Shown here one piece after another: positions 22,124 to 34,755 of a stretch of 57,547 nt of DNA. Below the pieces are notes generated by a model. The model was not told where the DNA came from. It did not search any database and worked only from the letters and a program-made list of their open reading frames with translations. Made by a program: the position numbers and the translations under genes. The DNA is from Acanthamoeba castellanii str. Neff (taxonomy: Eukaryota; Discosea; Longamoebia; Acanthamoebidae), in assembly GCF_000313135.1 (NCBI RefSeq), contig NW_004457380.1, forward strand, positions 400,168 to 457,714. Reading direction: 5' to 3'. Each line of letters starts with the position of its first letter. Within the stretch, counting starts at the first letter, position 1.

Positions 22124-23574
22124 TCAGGAGGTGTCCATGTCACCGTCCTTGCCGCTGCTGCCATCCTTGTCGTCCTTCTTCTCGCCGCCTGCGGGCTCGT
22201 TGCCGCCTTGTGAGCCTCCCTGCTGTTGCTGCTGGCCGCCGCTCTGCCTCTGCGATTGCTCCTGGAGGGCGCGAAGGAAGTCCTGCACGCCGCCACCGGC
22301 GGCCGAGGCCGGCAGACCGAGCGCCGGGAGCACGTCGGCCAGGGCGCCGGACTGGAGGGCCGAGTTGAAGGCCTGGAGCGCCTGGTGGAACTGCGGCGAA
22401 CGCACCAGCTCCCGTAGCTCCTCGGGGTTCCGCTGGCCCTCGGGCAGATAGGGCAGGAGCTGCTCGGCCACGGCCGGATTGCTGAGCAGTGGGAGGAGGG
22501 CCTCCGACGTCATGACCGAACTCAGGTCGACGTCCTCGGGCGCCTGGCCACCAGCGGCGCCGGCACCGCCGCCCTGTGCCGCACCCAGCTCGCGGAGGAT
22601 GTTCTGCAGCTGCTGCTCGCCGATTGAGGCGTCGGTCGACCGAGCAGTTGTGGTCGGAGCGGGCGTGGAGGGAGTGGGGGCGGCCGAGCGCGCGCCGCCA
22701 GCAGCAGGCTGGGCGCCCGAGGGAGGAGCCGAGGCCGCGGCAGCACCGCGAGCCGATCCTCTGCGAGCACCACCGCCGCCGCCCATACCGCCGAGGCCAC
22801 CCATGCCCATCATGGCCAACAGCTGCTCCTGGCTCATTCCCGCCAGACCCGGCACGCCACCAGCGCCGGCCTCACCTCCTGCATGGTTTATAAAAGCGCA
22901 TAGTCAGCATTTGTTTGCTTCTAAGATGAAGAGCTAAGTGTGGTAGCGTGTTGAAGCAAGTTGCCGCGCGCACCTTCAGCGGCGGGAGGACTGTTGAGGG
23001 CCTTGTTGACCTTCTCGCACAGCTCGGCGTCCTTCTCGTCGGATGGCTCTTGCATCCAGAAGAACAGTCTCCGTTCGGTGCTCTTCCACTCCAGAAGGAA
23101 GACGCGGCCAGTGGTGCACTGCTTCACCTTCTTGAACACGGCCTCATCGGGGAAGATAATCAGGTCCTGGGTGCGACACAGCGTGGTGTCAGCTGAGCGC
23201 CTTACTTGACCAGTGCGAGCGCAGCAAACGAGTAGGAGAGAGGGAGGAGAGGGCAGGGGAGGGTTACAGTTTCTACTTGGCCAGTGGATCTGTCCTTCCA
23301 CCTGAAGTGCATGAGCTGATCGTCAGGGCTCTGGGCGAGTTCGATTTTGCCCTTTCGCTTGTCAGGGATCACCATTTTGCCCCTGATCAGCATCTTGCCC
23401 GCTTTGAACTCTACGAGAGGTTTCTGTGGGCCAAACATGCAAGGATTGAGGATGCGGGTGTAAATGCGAGTACCTGAAGGCACAATGGTAGAAGTGAAGG
23501 CACAATGAAATGAGATAACATACGTTTCTGTTGGTTGGGGCGGCAAAGATGGATTGTGCTATCGGCGTGGCCAT
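22124..23574 (-). CDS. ADRM1: Proteasomal ubiquitin receptor RPN13/ADRM1
   Basis: Four exons (23524-23574, 23268-23423, 22974-23166, 22124-22878) give 384 aa. The Pru domain (about residues 17-123) shows [39 protein letters not shown] and RLFFWMQEP, matching the ubiquitin- and RPN2-binding domain. A Gly/Ala/Pro linker of roughly 130 residues follows. Then comes the DEUBAD domain ([41 protein letters not shown]), which binds and activates the deubiquitinase UCH37. The tail is acidic and ends DGDMDTS. It acts in the 19S regulatory particle. Exon 1 was chosen because its donor restores the N-terminal context of the Pru domain in phase. It is head-to-head with MED25. Confidence 0.95.
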
Positions 23575-23873
23575 GGTGAGTAGCGCTACTACTGTGATTG
23601 ATTGAGTGGGAGGGGAGTAACGCGTTGTCTGCGGTTACAGACAGAAATCGCGAGCTCAGAATGCGCGCCTGTGTGGGATCGAGATGTGAAAGACCTTGGC
23701 CGCCAACAAACGCTGTGCTGTGTCGTACCCACCACATTCCTCAGATATTTGAAATTGGATTGCACTTTCATCGCGATTTCCCAGATTCCAGTAAAACTGA
23801 GAAGAATGCCCCGTCGACCCAGCAATAAAGAAAATAATGGAAAAATCAAAAAAAGCTGCTGGTGTTCTGGGAG
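23575..23873. promoter_or_regulatory. Shared divergent promoter region of RPN13 and MED25
   Basis: The 299 bp between the two start codons must contain both 5' UTRs and promoters. It includes an A-rich stretch (about 23820-23855) just before the MED25 ATG. No consensus TATA box or named factor site could be assigned. Confidence 0.5.
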
Positions 23874-26369
23874 ATGACGGCAACAGTGCGGCATCTAGTG
23901 TTCATTGTGGACACAACGGCGGCCATGGGACCCCACCTCCCCGTGCTGCGCGATGCCTACATTGATCCGCTCATTCGGTGCGCAATCAATTCTACGCCGC
24001 CCCAAAATATAAATTAATCTAAATCAGAAATATTCTATTTTATAAAATGGGTGGTACAGTACGGTGGTGGAACAGAGCGCGAGCAAAAAGGAGAAGCTCG
24101 AGCTGGCCATGGTGGCCTTCAGGGACTACCCACCAGCGGGCAACTACGTGGTACGCGTGTCGGGCTTCACGCGAGACCCCAAGCAGTTCGGGTCGTGGAT
24201 GGACCGCCTCGACTTTGCCGCCGGCGGACACCAGACAGTGCCCCTCGCCGAGGCCTTCGCCGCTGCCTTCAACGTACGCGCGTACCCCTTCATGCGGCGA
24301 TTGATGCGAGAGTTATTCAGTTCTTGCTCGGCGAGGTGGACTGACGTGATCGACTGATAACCATTGGTTGGCTCTGCCACGACAGTTGAGCTATGAGCGC
24401 ATGGCGAAGGAGCGCTACTTCGTGCTGGTCTCCAACACCGCTCCCTACCAGCAGGTTGCTATGCCTTGATGATGATGATGATGACGCTGATGTTGGGATG
24501 TGGTCTCGCTGACATTGGGAATGTGTGTGTTTCCATAGGGAATACCGGCGCGACTGTACTCCATCCCGGGCCAGCCGCTGGGAAGCACTGCCGCCGACAT
24601 CGCGACCACGTTCCCCAAGGTCGCCACGCCCTCCAGCTGCACTCTATAGATCTTGTTCGCGTGCCGGCTTCCAGCTCACATTGCGCGTCCAGGCCCAAAT
24701 CGCATTGTCGGTCATTTCGCCGCGGCAGCTCAACGAGCTCGCCGAGATCTTCCAGAAGGTACCGGCAGACCTCCTCTATCCCCTCTTCTCCTCGTAGGAC
24801 GCGTCGTGGCATACGTCAGCTGACCATCGCTCCCCTGTGTCCACGATATCGTGCACATATCGTGCTACAATAGGCCACGATCCCCGGATGGGCCGAAAGT
24901 CGCGGGTCGAAGCCCGACGTGCCGCACATGGTGCTGCTGCGCGGCCTCAAGATCGTGTCGACACTTCCCACCTCCTCCGCCCCTTCCGCGTCGGCACCGC
25001 CGGCCGCGGCCACCGCTCCTGCCGTGACGATGGGCGGCCCTGCGGCTGTGCCGGTGGCCCCGCCCGCCATGGTCGTGCCCGCGGCCGCCGGCGCCCCCGG
25101 GGTGCTGGGCGGGACGATGCCCACGGCCCCCGCAGGCATTCCGAACATTCCTTCAGCTGCTGCCATCTCGGCGGCCACGGCGGTGGGCGGCAATGTGCCC
25201 GTGGGCACCATGGCTCCGCCCACCGCCGTGGCGCCGCCCATGGGCTCGCTGGGCGCCGCGCCGGTGGTCGCCAACACATCGCCCTCGCGACTTCCGGTGG
25301 GCGTGCCCGCAGGGGCAGCCATGGTCGGAGTGACTGGCGGTGGCGGAGGCGTGCCGGGCGCCATGCCCGTCATCGGCGCCTCCGGCGTTCCGGTCGGCAA
25401 CCCTGCTGGAGGTTCTGATCCCTGCCCCGCATCTCTTCTTCTTCTTCTTCTTCTTCTTCTGCTTCTTCTTCTTCTTCTTCTTCTTCTTCTTCTAATGCGT
25501 TGGCGGTCGGCGGTGGGTGTGCAGTTCCGCCCATGGCCTCGGCAGCGTCTGCGGCCGCCATGCGAGCGGCAATGACCGCCAAGGCCGCCGGGATGTCCCC
25601 TTCGTTGGGACCCACCGGCATGCAGGTTCATCATCTCCCAAGTCATTGCTTTGTGCTTTTGTGTGTCGTGTGTCGTGGTCTGACTCAAGTGCGTCATATC
25701 AGCCGGCGATGAAAAAGGCCAAGACGGACGTGGGGCCGCGGCCGACAGCACAACAGATGGGCGGGATGGGCGGGATGAACTCGCCCCTGGGCGCGCCCCA
25801 CCCGGGTGGTCCCTTCATCCCCGGCAACGCACCACTCGGCGGCGGCGGCGGAGTGCCCTCCACCGTTGGGCTCAACCCCGGCGTCAACCCCGGGGCGCCA
25901 GGCGGAGGAGGCGGCAGCATGGCCTCGCCCACTGTCGACAAACGCGGCCTGCCGCCGCAGGTAGCCATGGGCAACGCCGGCGTGGGAGTGGCCGGAGTGG
26001 TAGGCGCACCGAAGCCGCCGCCGACGGTCATCAACCTCACCAACAGCGCCGGCGGCATCCCGACCCCCGGCGGCGGCCCTCCGCCGCAGCAGCAGACCGG
26101 TGGCGCTTCGCCCGTCGGAATGCCCGGCGCGCTGCAGACAGTATCCGTAACTCCTCCATTCTTCACATTCCTCCATTCTTCCGCGTTCACTCACACGTGG
26201 CTGGCTGCGTGGGTGGCACAGTCGACCAAACCGATCTGGGAGGGCACGCTGGCTTGGCTCCAGGGCCAGAACGTTGCTCTCCTCTGCAGCCTGGCCGCCT
26301 ACCCGCGATCCAAGATCGAACTTTCGGCCTAGTGCGCTCTCCCCACACATCGTGTGCTATGTGCGGCGT

Positions 26370-26402
<33 letters not shown>

Positions 26403-27900
26403 TCGACACGTGAAGGCTAAGCTGATGTCCTATCGATATGTGTTCGTTCTCTTGTGATCGATGCGCAGCGGCACCAAGGAGTGGCCGAGCCAGCTGTCGG
26501 TGAGCGGCGTGTGTTCGTCCAAGGACGCGCTGCAGATGCACTACAAGTCCGCGCTCGTGCTCCACTTTTCGGTGCAGAAAATCATCCCCCCGACCACGCC
26601 CGGCCAGCCGCCTCCCTACAACCACTTCCTCAACCAGCTCGTCTCCAAGTCCTGGGTGCGCCACCCATCACCATTTATCGTCAATTTATTTTATTTATGT
26701 TCACATTTACTGTTACATAAATTTCAACTTTCTAACATAACATAATGCAACAAATTACATCATATAGGCGGCGGTGATCACGTTGCCGTCGAAGACGCTG
26801 TTCATCATTCCGCACAAGGAGACGCTGCTCGGGCTGATCCACTCCAAGCAGCACCTCAACATCCGCCCGTTCGCCACCGGCCAGCAGCAGGGCCAGGTGC
26901 CACAGGGCCAGGTGCCGGGCCAGGGCAACCCGCAGCAGCAGCAGCAGGGCCAGGTGGTGCAGGGACAGAACCCGCAGGTGGTGCAGGGACAGAACCCGCA
27001 GCAGGCCGCGCAGGCCCAAGCAGCCGCCGCTGCCCGCCGCGCCGCCGCCGCCCAATCGGGTACGCAGCCACACAAGCGCCGCCCAATGCCAGATCAATGA
27101 GCACTGACCCTTCATTCTGTCGACAGGAGTGCCGGGCCAGCCTATGGGCGGCTTCCCGGGACAAATGGGCGGCCAGCTGCAGGTGCCCACCGACTCACTG
27201 ATCACCATCAGCACCCGGGCTGGGCCACTCACTTGTTTGTGTGTCGTGTGTCGTGTTGTGTTGTGGCTTTTAAGCAGGGTGGAATGGGCATGGCCATGGG
27301 CCAGGCGGGCGGAGCCGTGATGGGCGGACAGTCGGGGCATCCGGGCATGGTGGTGGGTCCACCACCAGGCCAGGGTATGGCCGCTCCGGTATGTACTCGC
27401 CTTGCGTCCCCCTCTTTCTTTCACTCCACGCATTCTTTATGTTGAAACGCACACGACACACGACACACACACAACACTCACCAGGGAGGGCAGGGCGTGG
27501 GCCACGGAGGGTACTCGGGCGGTGGCGGCTTCCCTGGACAGCAGTCGGGCCAGGGCGGCGGCGGCGGAATGCATTCCTTCCAGCACATGGGCGCCGGTAC
27601 GGCCAACCTTTTTGGCGACTGGTGATGGAATGACTGAATGGCTGATCTTGGCTGATATGTCATCGTTCAGGCGGGGCCGGCGGGAGCTACTCCATGGGCC
27701 AGCCCATGAACACGGGCGGCGCCCCACAACAGCCCGGGATGAACTTTGAGGGCATGGGTGGACAGCAGGCACGTCTACATCTTCCTGCCCCCCCCCTCCA
27801 CAATAACCTCGCGTGTGTTCTCCTTGCACTGACCGGTTGTGTTGCGCACACGGTGCAGTACTACTCGGCGGCCACCAATCCCCAGCTGCGACCGAAATAG
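23874..27900 (+). CDS. MED25: Mediator complex subunit MED25
   Basis: Sixteen exons join in frame (872 aa), including 23874-23977, 24060-24273, 24874-25411, 25703-26140, 26222-26331, 26469-26655, 26768-27059 and 27859-27900. The N-terminal von Willebrand A domain starts HLVFIVDTTAAMGP and continues through YFVLVSNTAPY and LSVISPRQL to HMVLLRGL (about residue 210), the MED25 pattern for docking to Mediator. A Pro/Gly/Met/Ala-rich linker follows, with a short basic KKAKTD. The ACID activator-binding domain comes next (KPIWEGTLAWLQ, TKEWPSQLSV, LFIIPHKETLLGLI). The tail is Gln- and Gly/Met-rich and ends NPQLRPK. It bridges transcription activators to RNA polymerase II. The final intron appears to use a GC donor at 27769; a GT donor four bases downstream would give a different, longer C-terminus. 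Confidence 0.92.
25437..25494. repeat. (TTC)n polypyrimidine tract in MED25 intron
   Basis: About 19 CTT/TTC units with one interruption, lying between donor 25412 and acceptor 25524. Read through, it encodes a leucine run, which is why it looks coding in one frame. Confidence 0.9.
26372..26401. repeat. (GT)n microsatellite in MED25 intron
   Basis: About 15 GT units inside the intron that interrupts the ACID domain. Confidence 0.88.
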
Positions 27901-28189
27901 TAGAAGACACCCCACACCCCACCTTCGGAGACCCCGATTCTGTGTACACAGCCCTTTCCTCTCTATCCCTTGCAGCCACAGCAAACAAAAACTTTTGAAC
28001 ATTGACAATCTTGCTTGGGGATGCAAAGTACCTTGTTGGAGTGCAAGATGGTTCTTTTCCTTACCAAGATGGTGCAGCAAAAACGTGTACAAGGCGTGTG
28101 TACAATGTTGTTTGAATGTGAATGATTTAGACTGCAATAACGTTGTGCTTCTAATTCACGGGCAGCTGGGAGCCAATATTTATAAGCCC

Positions 28190-31172
28190 ATGAAGCGCCC
28201 TAGGACGAACCAGAGTGCGGGGGATGCATGGCAATCACCGCAGGCCTTGCTCGCTCTGTGCGTGCATAAAGTGGTTGACGTCATGGCTTCACCTCGTACG
28301 CTTGGCAAAGCACTTTCTATCAAAGTTCAGATATTCAAAGGGACCGTGATGGGGGGGGGGCAAGCAGAAGAGCGGGAGAGGGTGATGCAAGGCTGGCCGC
28401 GTCCGCTGCCGCTGGGCGAGGACAGCCACCTGATGCCGGCTCTTCGCTCCGCCGCGCTTCGCCACTTCGCGCTCGGACCCGCAACGGCGCCCTTTCTCAT
28501 CAGCGCCGCCACGGAGGTGCGCTGAAGCTCAAAAGCACGAGTTGTGATTGTTGTCGACACTGACGTTGGCTGGTGGTGGGCGGGTGGACATTCAGGAGTT
28601 GCGATTGTGCTCTCCTCCGCTCGGCCGCGGTTCGCGGAGGCCCAACTCGATCTCGCGACGCAAGCCGGAACACCTGGGCGGCGCGCTGGTCAACAACGGC
28701 GTGTTCGTGTTCATCAGCCACCACTGCGCGCACCTCACCTCGCTCACCATCAAAAACAACACGTCGATCATCCACAACAGGTGCTCCATTCCACTCCCCT
28801 CTTTCTTGCACGCACCACACACACACACACGGATGGTTAACGCACACGACCGCCAATCACACAAACAGCATCAAACTGGTCGTCAAGGGATGCCCTCGCC
28901 TGGCCCGGCTGGAGCTCATACGTGCGTTATATCACTAACCGGACCGAGATGATGGTGGTGATGGTGATGATGATGATGATGGTCGTCACCTTTAATAACG
29001 CCGGCGTACAGGTTGCAACAAGCTAACGGCGGAGACGGTAACGGAGGTTCTGAAGCTGCCCGAGCTGACGGCTCTCGCACTGCGGGCCATGCCCTGCCTC
29101 CGCTCGGGCGGACTCAAGGCGCTGACGGCCGCCGTGCCGTCCATCATCACCCACCTCGACCTCAGCAAAAACGTACACTCGACGCACACAACGCACACGA
29201 CACACACGACACACACGCGGCCCGCCGTCCAATCTCTGCTCGAATTGTCGGGCTTGGCTGACCCTTTCTTTCTTGCCCACAGGTTGACTTGCCCAAGGAT
29301 GACCTCCTCGCTCTGTTCGATGCCCACACTCAACTCGCCTCCGTGTCACTCGAAAACGTACACTTCTCGTGCGTGCCGCGTGCCGCGTGCTGCGTGCCGT
29401 GTGTCGTGTGTCATGTGTCGTGTCGTGCAATGCGTATATCGACCTAACGCGCAAGGTTGATCGGTGGGTGGCCAGGTGCGGCTCTTGTCTCCCGAGGTGG
29501 TGCAGATGTTGTGCTTTAGGAGCTGCAACACCAGCCTCCGGGAACTGCGATTGAAAGGCAACCACCGACTTAACAGCCCCCAACTCTGGGCCGCAATCTC
29601 CACTTGCCCCAACCTCGAAGTCCTCGAGATGGCGCAACAAGGGTACCGTGCCTGCTTGTGTGTGTGTGTGCAGTGGTGCGTGTGCGATGGGGCGTGTGCG
29701 TGTGCGTGTGCGAACCCAAACATGCATATCTGTGCAGGCGCAGCGAGAGCGCCGTGGGCAGTGAAGAGGTATTGTCCGCGTGCACGAGGCTCCGCTCGCT
29801 TGTCCTGCGCGTTCGCGGGCTGAGCGACGTACACGTGGACCTGCTCTTCCATCTGACCAACCTCACCTCGCTCGACTTCGGTCCTCCCTATGACGGCCGA
29901 AAGGTGACCCACCGCAAATTGAGGTACACATACACAGTTCTTTTCTCTGCGTCGTGTGTGTCGTGTGTGCCGTGTGTGCCGTGTGTGCTGTGTGTGTCGT
30001 GTGTGTCGTGTGTGCTGTGTGTCATGTTTCTTCCCCTTAAAAAAAACCACTTTTGTCAAAGGGTGGAGAAGGAGCGATTTGTGTGGTTGCTGGCGGGACC
30101 CATCGGACGACAGCTCACCCACCTGGCGCTGCCGGGCATCACCCAGGCCGAGGACCCCGACTGCTGGTACGCCTACACCGAACAAGGTACGCGTACCCTC
30201 CAGCCACCACCTCCGCTCGTCGCCTTCAACCCCCAACCCACCCCCCTACGAATGAAGTTCAATGAACTCATTCATTATTGGGGGTGGGGGGACTGTTCTA
30301 CAGACGCGGCCGCGAACGAAGACATTGTGGCGAGCGTGCTCGAGAACTGTGTTTCGCTTCGGAGCCTCCGCCTTCGCGAATCCTCTTTTCGCAACCACGA
30401 CGACGCCATTCTCAGCGGTACCCAGATCAGCACACGACACACGACACACGCACGACACACGCACACGACATATTGGAGCTCATTCATCTCTTCGCTCCGG
30501 CGCAGCCAAGCGGCCGTGGGCGTGCCGTGAGCTGGGTAAATTGGTAGTGGACCGGGGCTATGGCCTGACCGACGTCGCAGTGGAGAGGATCGTCGAGCAA
30601 TTGAACACGCGCCTGTGGCACCTCGAGCTCCGCGGCCCCCTGCCCAAGATCACCGGTAATCCACGCCACACGACACACAACACACACACGCACGCACGGC
30701 ACACACACCACGAACACCACTCACAACCAAACCAACTCGAAGAAGCGGGCTGACTCCGCAATAACGCCATTGCGATCACATCGACGTGCAGACGCAACGG
30801 TGTTGAGCCTGGCGCGCCACTGTGGCGCGAGCCTGGAGAAGCTCGTCGTCTCCGGCTACAAGAAGTTCACCTTCGCTTCGGCTCGCGTGCTCGCCGGTAA
30901 ATGCTCTCCTCTCTGAGAACTGCGCGCGCGGCGGTTCGGCTTCGAACTCATGGCTTCGAGTGTGTCGTCGTGTCATGTGTGTAGGGCCTGCCTTCCCGAA
31001 ACTGCGAGTGCTGAGGGTGGACGGGCACAGTGGGCTGGCGGACGCGCAATCAATCGGGTTTCTCCGAGATAAGCAGAGCCTGGACAAGCTCAGCTGCGAG
31101 TTTTATGGGTGGTTCGAGCCCATCCTGATGAACCCCGAAGACAATGACGATGGCGGGCTCGTAATGTACTGA
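28190..31172 (+). CDS. Leucine-rich-repeat (RNI-like) protein
   Basis: The proposed start is the ATG at 28190 (MKRPRTNQ). At least eleven exons follow, and the stop is at 31172. A short Leu-rich N-terminal region (QALLALCVHKVVDVM, then LRSAALRHF) resembles the F-box-like head of amoebozoan RNI proteins, but no clear F-box is visible. After it come tandem 24-30-residue repeats with the LxxLxLxxC/N pattern: LTSLTIKN, LARLELI, LTALALRAMP, LRELRLKGN, LEVLEMAQ, LRSLVLRVRG, LTHLALPG, LRSLRLRES, LWHLELRG and LRVLRVDG. These form an RNI-type solenoid, usually a protein-interaction or ubiquitin-ligase adaptor surface. The joint between the first exon and the exon near 28400 is uncertain because a poly-G stretch and several candidate splice sites lie there. 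Confidence 0.72.
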
Positions 31173-31288
31173 GTGGACTGTAGGTCATCTTCTGCAAACG
31201 CTTCATGAGCCTCAGTTGGTAAAACATGTTGGTATTCATATTCCATTCATTTACACAGAGATGTGAGAGTTGTCTTGCGCAGGGGCGG

Positions 31289-32094
31289 TTACACGGGGAT
31301 GTTGGTGGCCTGCTTGATGACCTTGGTGCTGAGGACGGCGCCGGTGGTGTCGTAGATGACCTCGATCACGGCGCCCGTGGTGTCGAGCACCTGGTCCACC
31401 ACCTGGCCCAGGCTGTTGACGGTGCGGCTCAGCCGCTGGAGGTCCTTCACGGCGCCCACAACGATCTGGCTCAGCACGGCGCCCGTGTCGCTCACCACGC
31501 GCTCGACGATGTTGCCCAGCGAGTCGACCAGCCGCTGCACGAGGCCGTTCTCGCCCAGGACCGAGCTCAGCAGGCCGCCCACCGAGCTGACCAACCCCTG
31601 CCCAGGCCCCCACCACCACACCGTCCACCCACCACCCACATCAGAATTGCTCATTAGGTTGAGAAATTTAAAATGGTGAGTACCGAGAGGAGGTCGGGAT
31701 TGCGGTCGAGGGTGGTGAGGGCGCGGTCGAGGATCTTGGCGATGTTGTCCAGACGCACGTCGAGCTCGAGCTCGGCCTTGACGCCCAGGATGACGAGCTC
31801 CACCTTGTTGATGCTCACGTCGACGCCGGCCGTGATGGCGAGGAGCGACGAGAGCTTCACATTGAGGTCGACGTGGGCGGTGAGGTTGTCCACCAGGAGG
31901 GTGATGTTGTCCACGCTCAGGTTGGGCACGTGGAGGTACACGTCGGGGCACGGGCACGACCCGTTCGTGGAGATGACGGTGGCGGGGCACGACGGCGAGG
32001 GTGAGGGGGAGACGGTCGGCGTCTGGCCCAGGACGCCAGACAGAAGAGCGAAGGCGACACAAAAAGCGAAAGCGAACACGGCGGGCGACTGCAT
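31289..32094 (-). CDS. Small secreted protein, copy A of an inverted pair
   Basis: Two exons (31684-32094 and 31289-31597) give 239 aa. The signal peptide (VFAFAFCVAFALLSGVLGQ) is followed by a Ser/Pro linker, a CPCPD motif and two long amphipathic segments. The first has VDN/LxA/VD repeats (LTAHVDLNVKL, VDVSINKVEL, LDVRLDNIAKI). The second is Val/Leu/Ser-rich (LVSSVGGLLSSVLG, DTTGAVIEVIYDTTGAV). No cysteines beyond the signal peptide and the CPCPD area are evident, and no known domain was recognised. The periodic hydrophobicity suggests lipid or surface association, or self-assembly. Copy B at 49560 on the other strand is nearly identical, introns included. Confidence 0.85.
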
Positions 32095-32581
32095 GGTCAG
32101 TGGTGGCGACGACGGGTGGAATGATGTGCTACTGTCTGACTTGCTGTGCTTGTCTTGGTTTGGTTGTGCCGTGTCGGGGTTGGCCGGTCCTTATAGAAAG
32201 AGATCGCCTTTAATGGCGATGCTCTGCCTGCATTGGAAGGAACTGTAAACCATCGACCAACAGGAGGGCGGCAACACCCACGAAGAAGCGCAGCCAAGAC
32301 ATGTCGTTCACGTGTTGTGTATTTCTTCTTGCAATAAAAACTCTATGTACACAGCGAGGGGGGAGGGGTGCGTATTCAAAGATGGAAGACGTCGCGGTAG
32401 AACACCTCGATCCGCTCGAGCTCCGCTCGGTGGGGACACGACGGACACGCGCACTCCCCACTCACCGGCACGCCGCTGCCCTCCCCTTTTTGTTAGATAA
32501 AGAACGCCACACACCACCGCGTCAGTCACTTCAGCGCCCTAGAACTAGGGTTTGTGGGGGGGGGGTAAGAGAAGGAGTGTA

Positions 32582-33027
32582 TTATAAACCTTCCATGTCG
32601 GCGCCTGGGGGCGGCTGCAGGCCCTCCGACACGAACAGGTCGTAGAGCTCCACCAGGTTTTCTCTGTCACACGCACACACACAACACGCACACACAACAC
32701 GCACACACGCACGCGAGACGTGAGCAAGACCACGAAGAGAAGAGAAGAGTGATCCACGAGGGGAAGTGGGTGGGAGAGGGGCGAGAAGCGTAAAGAGAGG
32801 AAGGGGGGGGGATACCGAGAGAGCGGGGACTGGAGGAGGACCTTCTGGATTTTGGCCTCGCGTTCGCTGTCGGGCACGGCTGAGTACTTCTGCAGCAGCG
32901 TGTCGAGCGCCTCCTCGAACTCCATCGCCGGGTCAGCGACAGCGGAGGCCGGGGCTGAGGCGGCGTGCTGGGCCGGCTGCTGCTGCTGCTGCTGCATGTG
33001 GGGCGGCAGCTGCTGGTGGCCCATAAA

Positions 33028-33064
<37 letters not shown>

Positions 33065-34755
33065 ATGAGGAGCTGCTGGTGGTGCTGTTGCTGCAGCTGC
33101 TGGTGGAGCTGCTGCTGTTGCTGGTGCGCGCTGAGCTGCTCGCCGCCGCCGCCCTGCGAAAAGAAGCCCTCCCTACGAGTGCCACGGCCACCACCGATCC
33201 GAGTCAGCCATACAAGGCTCCGCGGCCGCGCACGTCAAAAATGAAAGCAGAAGCTTTGGTGGTGGCTTGGGGGGGGGGAGTAGCGTTGTTTACCCTTCGT
33301 CTCCATCCGATCCTTCGCCGTCCCTGTGTGCCGCGGATTGGTGGGTCGAGGCCCGACACGTCAGCGAAGGAGGGGGTTGGGGAGAAGAGGCTGAAAGAGG
33401 AAAGGAGAGGAGAGGGGGGGGGGGGTTACCCGCTGTCTTCGTCTTCGTCGTCCTCGATCTCGACGGTGATGCCCGTACCCTCGGCCAGCTGGTCCAGCAG
33501 TTGCTGCTGGGATTGCTGCGCACCCCCAAGACCACACACACACACGCACACGCACACACACACACACACACACGCACACCACGCACCACACACAGTCCCA
33601 GAGAACAGATCAGAAAATAAGGTGGGGGAGGAGCATAGTAAAGAGATGATTGATGTGGTGGGCATGTGTAGCGTACCTGGTTCTGCTCGATGCGCGTGAG
33701 GGCCTCGATGAGCATGTCGTTGAGGGTGCGCTTCTTGCTCGGCCGCCGCTTCTTGAGCTGCTCCGGTTTCTGTGAAACACGCGATGGGGGGGGGCACATG
33801 ATTCACATTCCACGCCCGCGGGAGTGAGCACCGCACATGTGTGAGGTGGGCGATGGTGGTGGTGTGGGGGGGGGGTGGCGTACGGAGATGACTTTGATGG
33901 GGAGGGAGTGGACGACGAGGTAGGGGGACACCTCGCGCTTGGTGAGCGGGTCGAGGGCCATGAACTTGACCACGAAGAACATGTCCTCGTGCTGTGAGCT
34001 CAGCACCTTGAGCCGCACCTCGATGTCCACCTGCCGGCCCCCGTTCACCACGTTCACCTTGAACTGGAAGGGCTTGTTCTCCACGAAGTCCACCTCCTTC
34101 TCTGTTAACACCCGACCAGGTGTCAGCGACGACACGACACACACGACACACACGACACACACACGAGGACCCAGTTGGAGAGGCGGAGAGGCGGAGTGGC
34201 GGACCGGATCCGTTTTCGGTGTCGTAGAGGAGCTTGCAGTCAAACGTGAGCTTGCCCAGATCAAGCTCGCCGTTGGTGAAGTACTTGGCCAACGACATCA
34301 TGTCCAGCGGACCGCTGTGCACACACGACGCGACGCGACGCGAGACGCGGAAGAATGAGACCACGTCCCCGCGACCGGGCCAGTGCAGAAAGAACAAGAA
34401 GGCCAAAAAGGGGCGTACAAGGGCTTGTTGCTGGCGGCGGTGGCCAGGGAGACCACGAAGGGGCTGTTCTTCACCACCACGTGCACCTTTTCGATGGCAA
34501 GCGTCAGAAAAATGATTTTTGTATTTTGAATGGAATTCATTATTTTTTAAAAAATAGTAAAAAATGTCCGTAAAATAGAAATAGTCATTGGGGGCTTTGG
34601 GTGTGAGGTGGTTGACACGGTACCTTGTGCGGCTTACCTCCTCGGGTGAATTTCTCCTCGGACAGCGAATTCTGCTTGAGCACGCATAGGGAGGGGGCGA
34701 GCCCAGCGGTGACAGGTGGAAACGAAGCGCCTAGATGAGGGGTGGGAGCATCCAT
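32582..34755 (-). CDS. CudA-like transcription factor with polyglutamine region
   Basis: The start at 34755 (MDAPTPHLG) reads into CVLKQNSLSEEKF. It splices through VHVVVKNSPFVVSLATA and LTFDCKLLYDTENG to FQFKVNVVNGGRQVD and VEVRL-type strands with SQHEDMFFVVKFMALDP. Then comes VVHSLPIKVISKPEQL followed by a basic KKRRPSKKRT and a short helix (MLIEALTRIEQNQ). This order matches the core of the Dictyostelium CudA family, a STAT-related DNA-binding fold, as far as I recall it. The second half is acidic (EIEDDEDEDSG), then Gln-rich, with a CAG tract near 33029-33063, then a helical C-terminus ending GADMEGL. The final junctions (CG|A giving Arg) are in frame. Family naming is from memory of motifs; transcriptional function is inferred. 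Confidence 0.62.
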
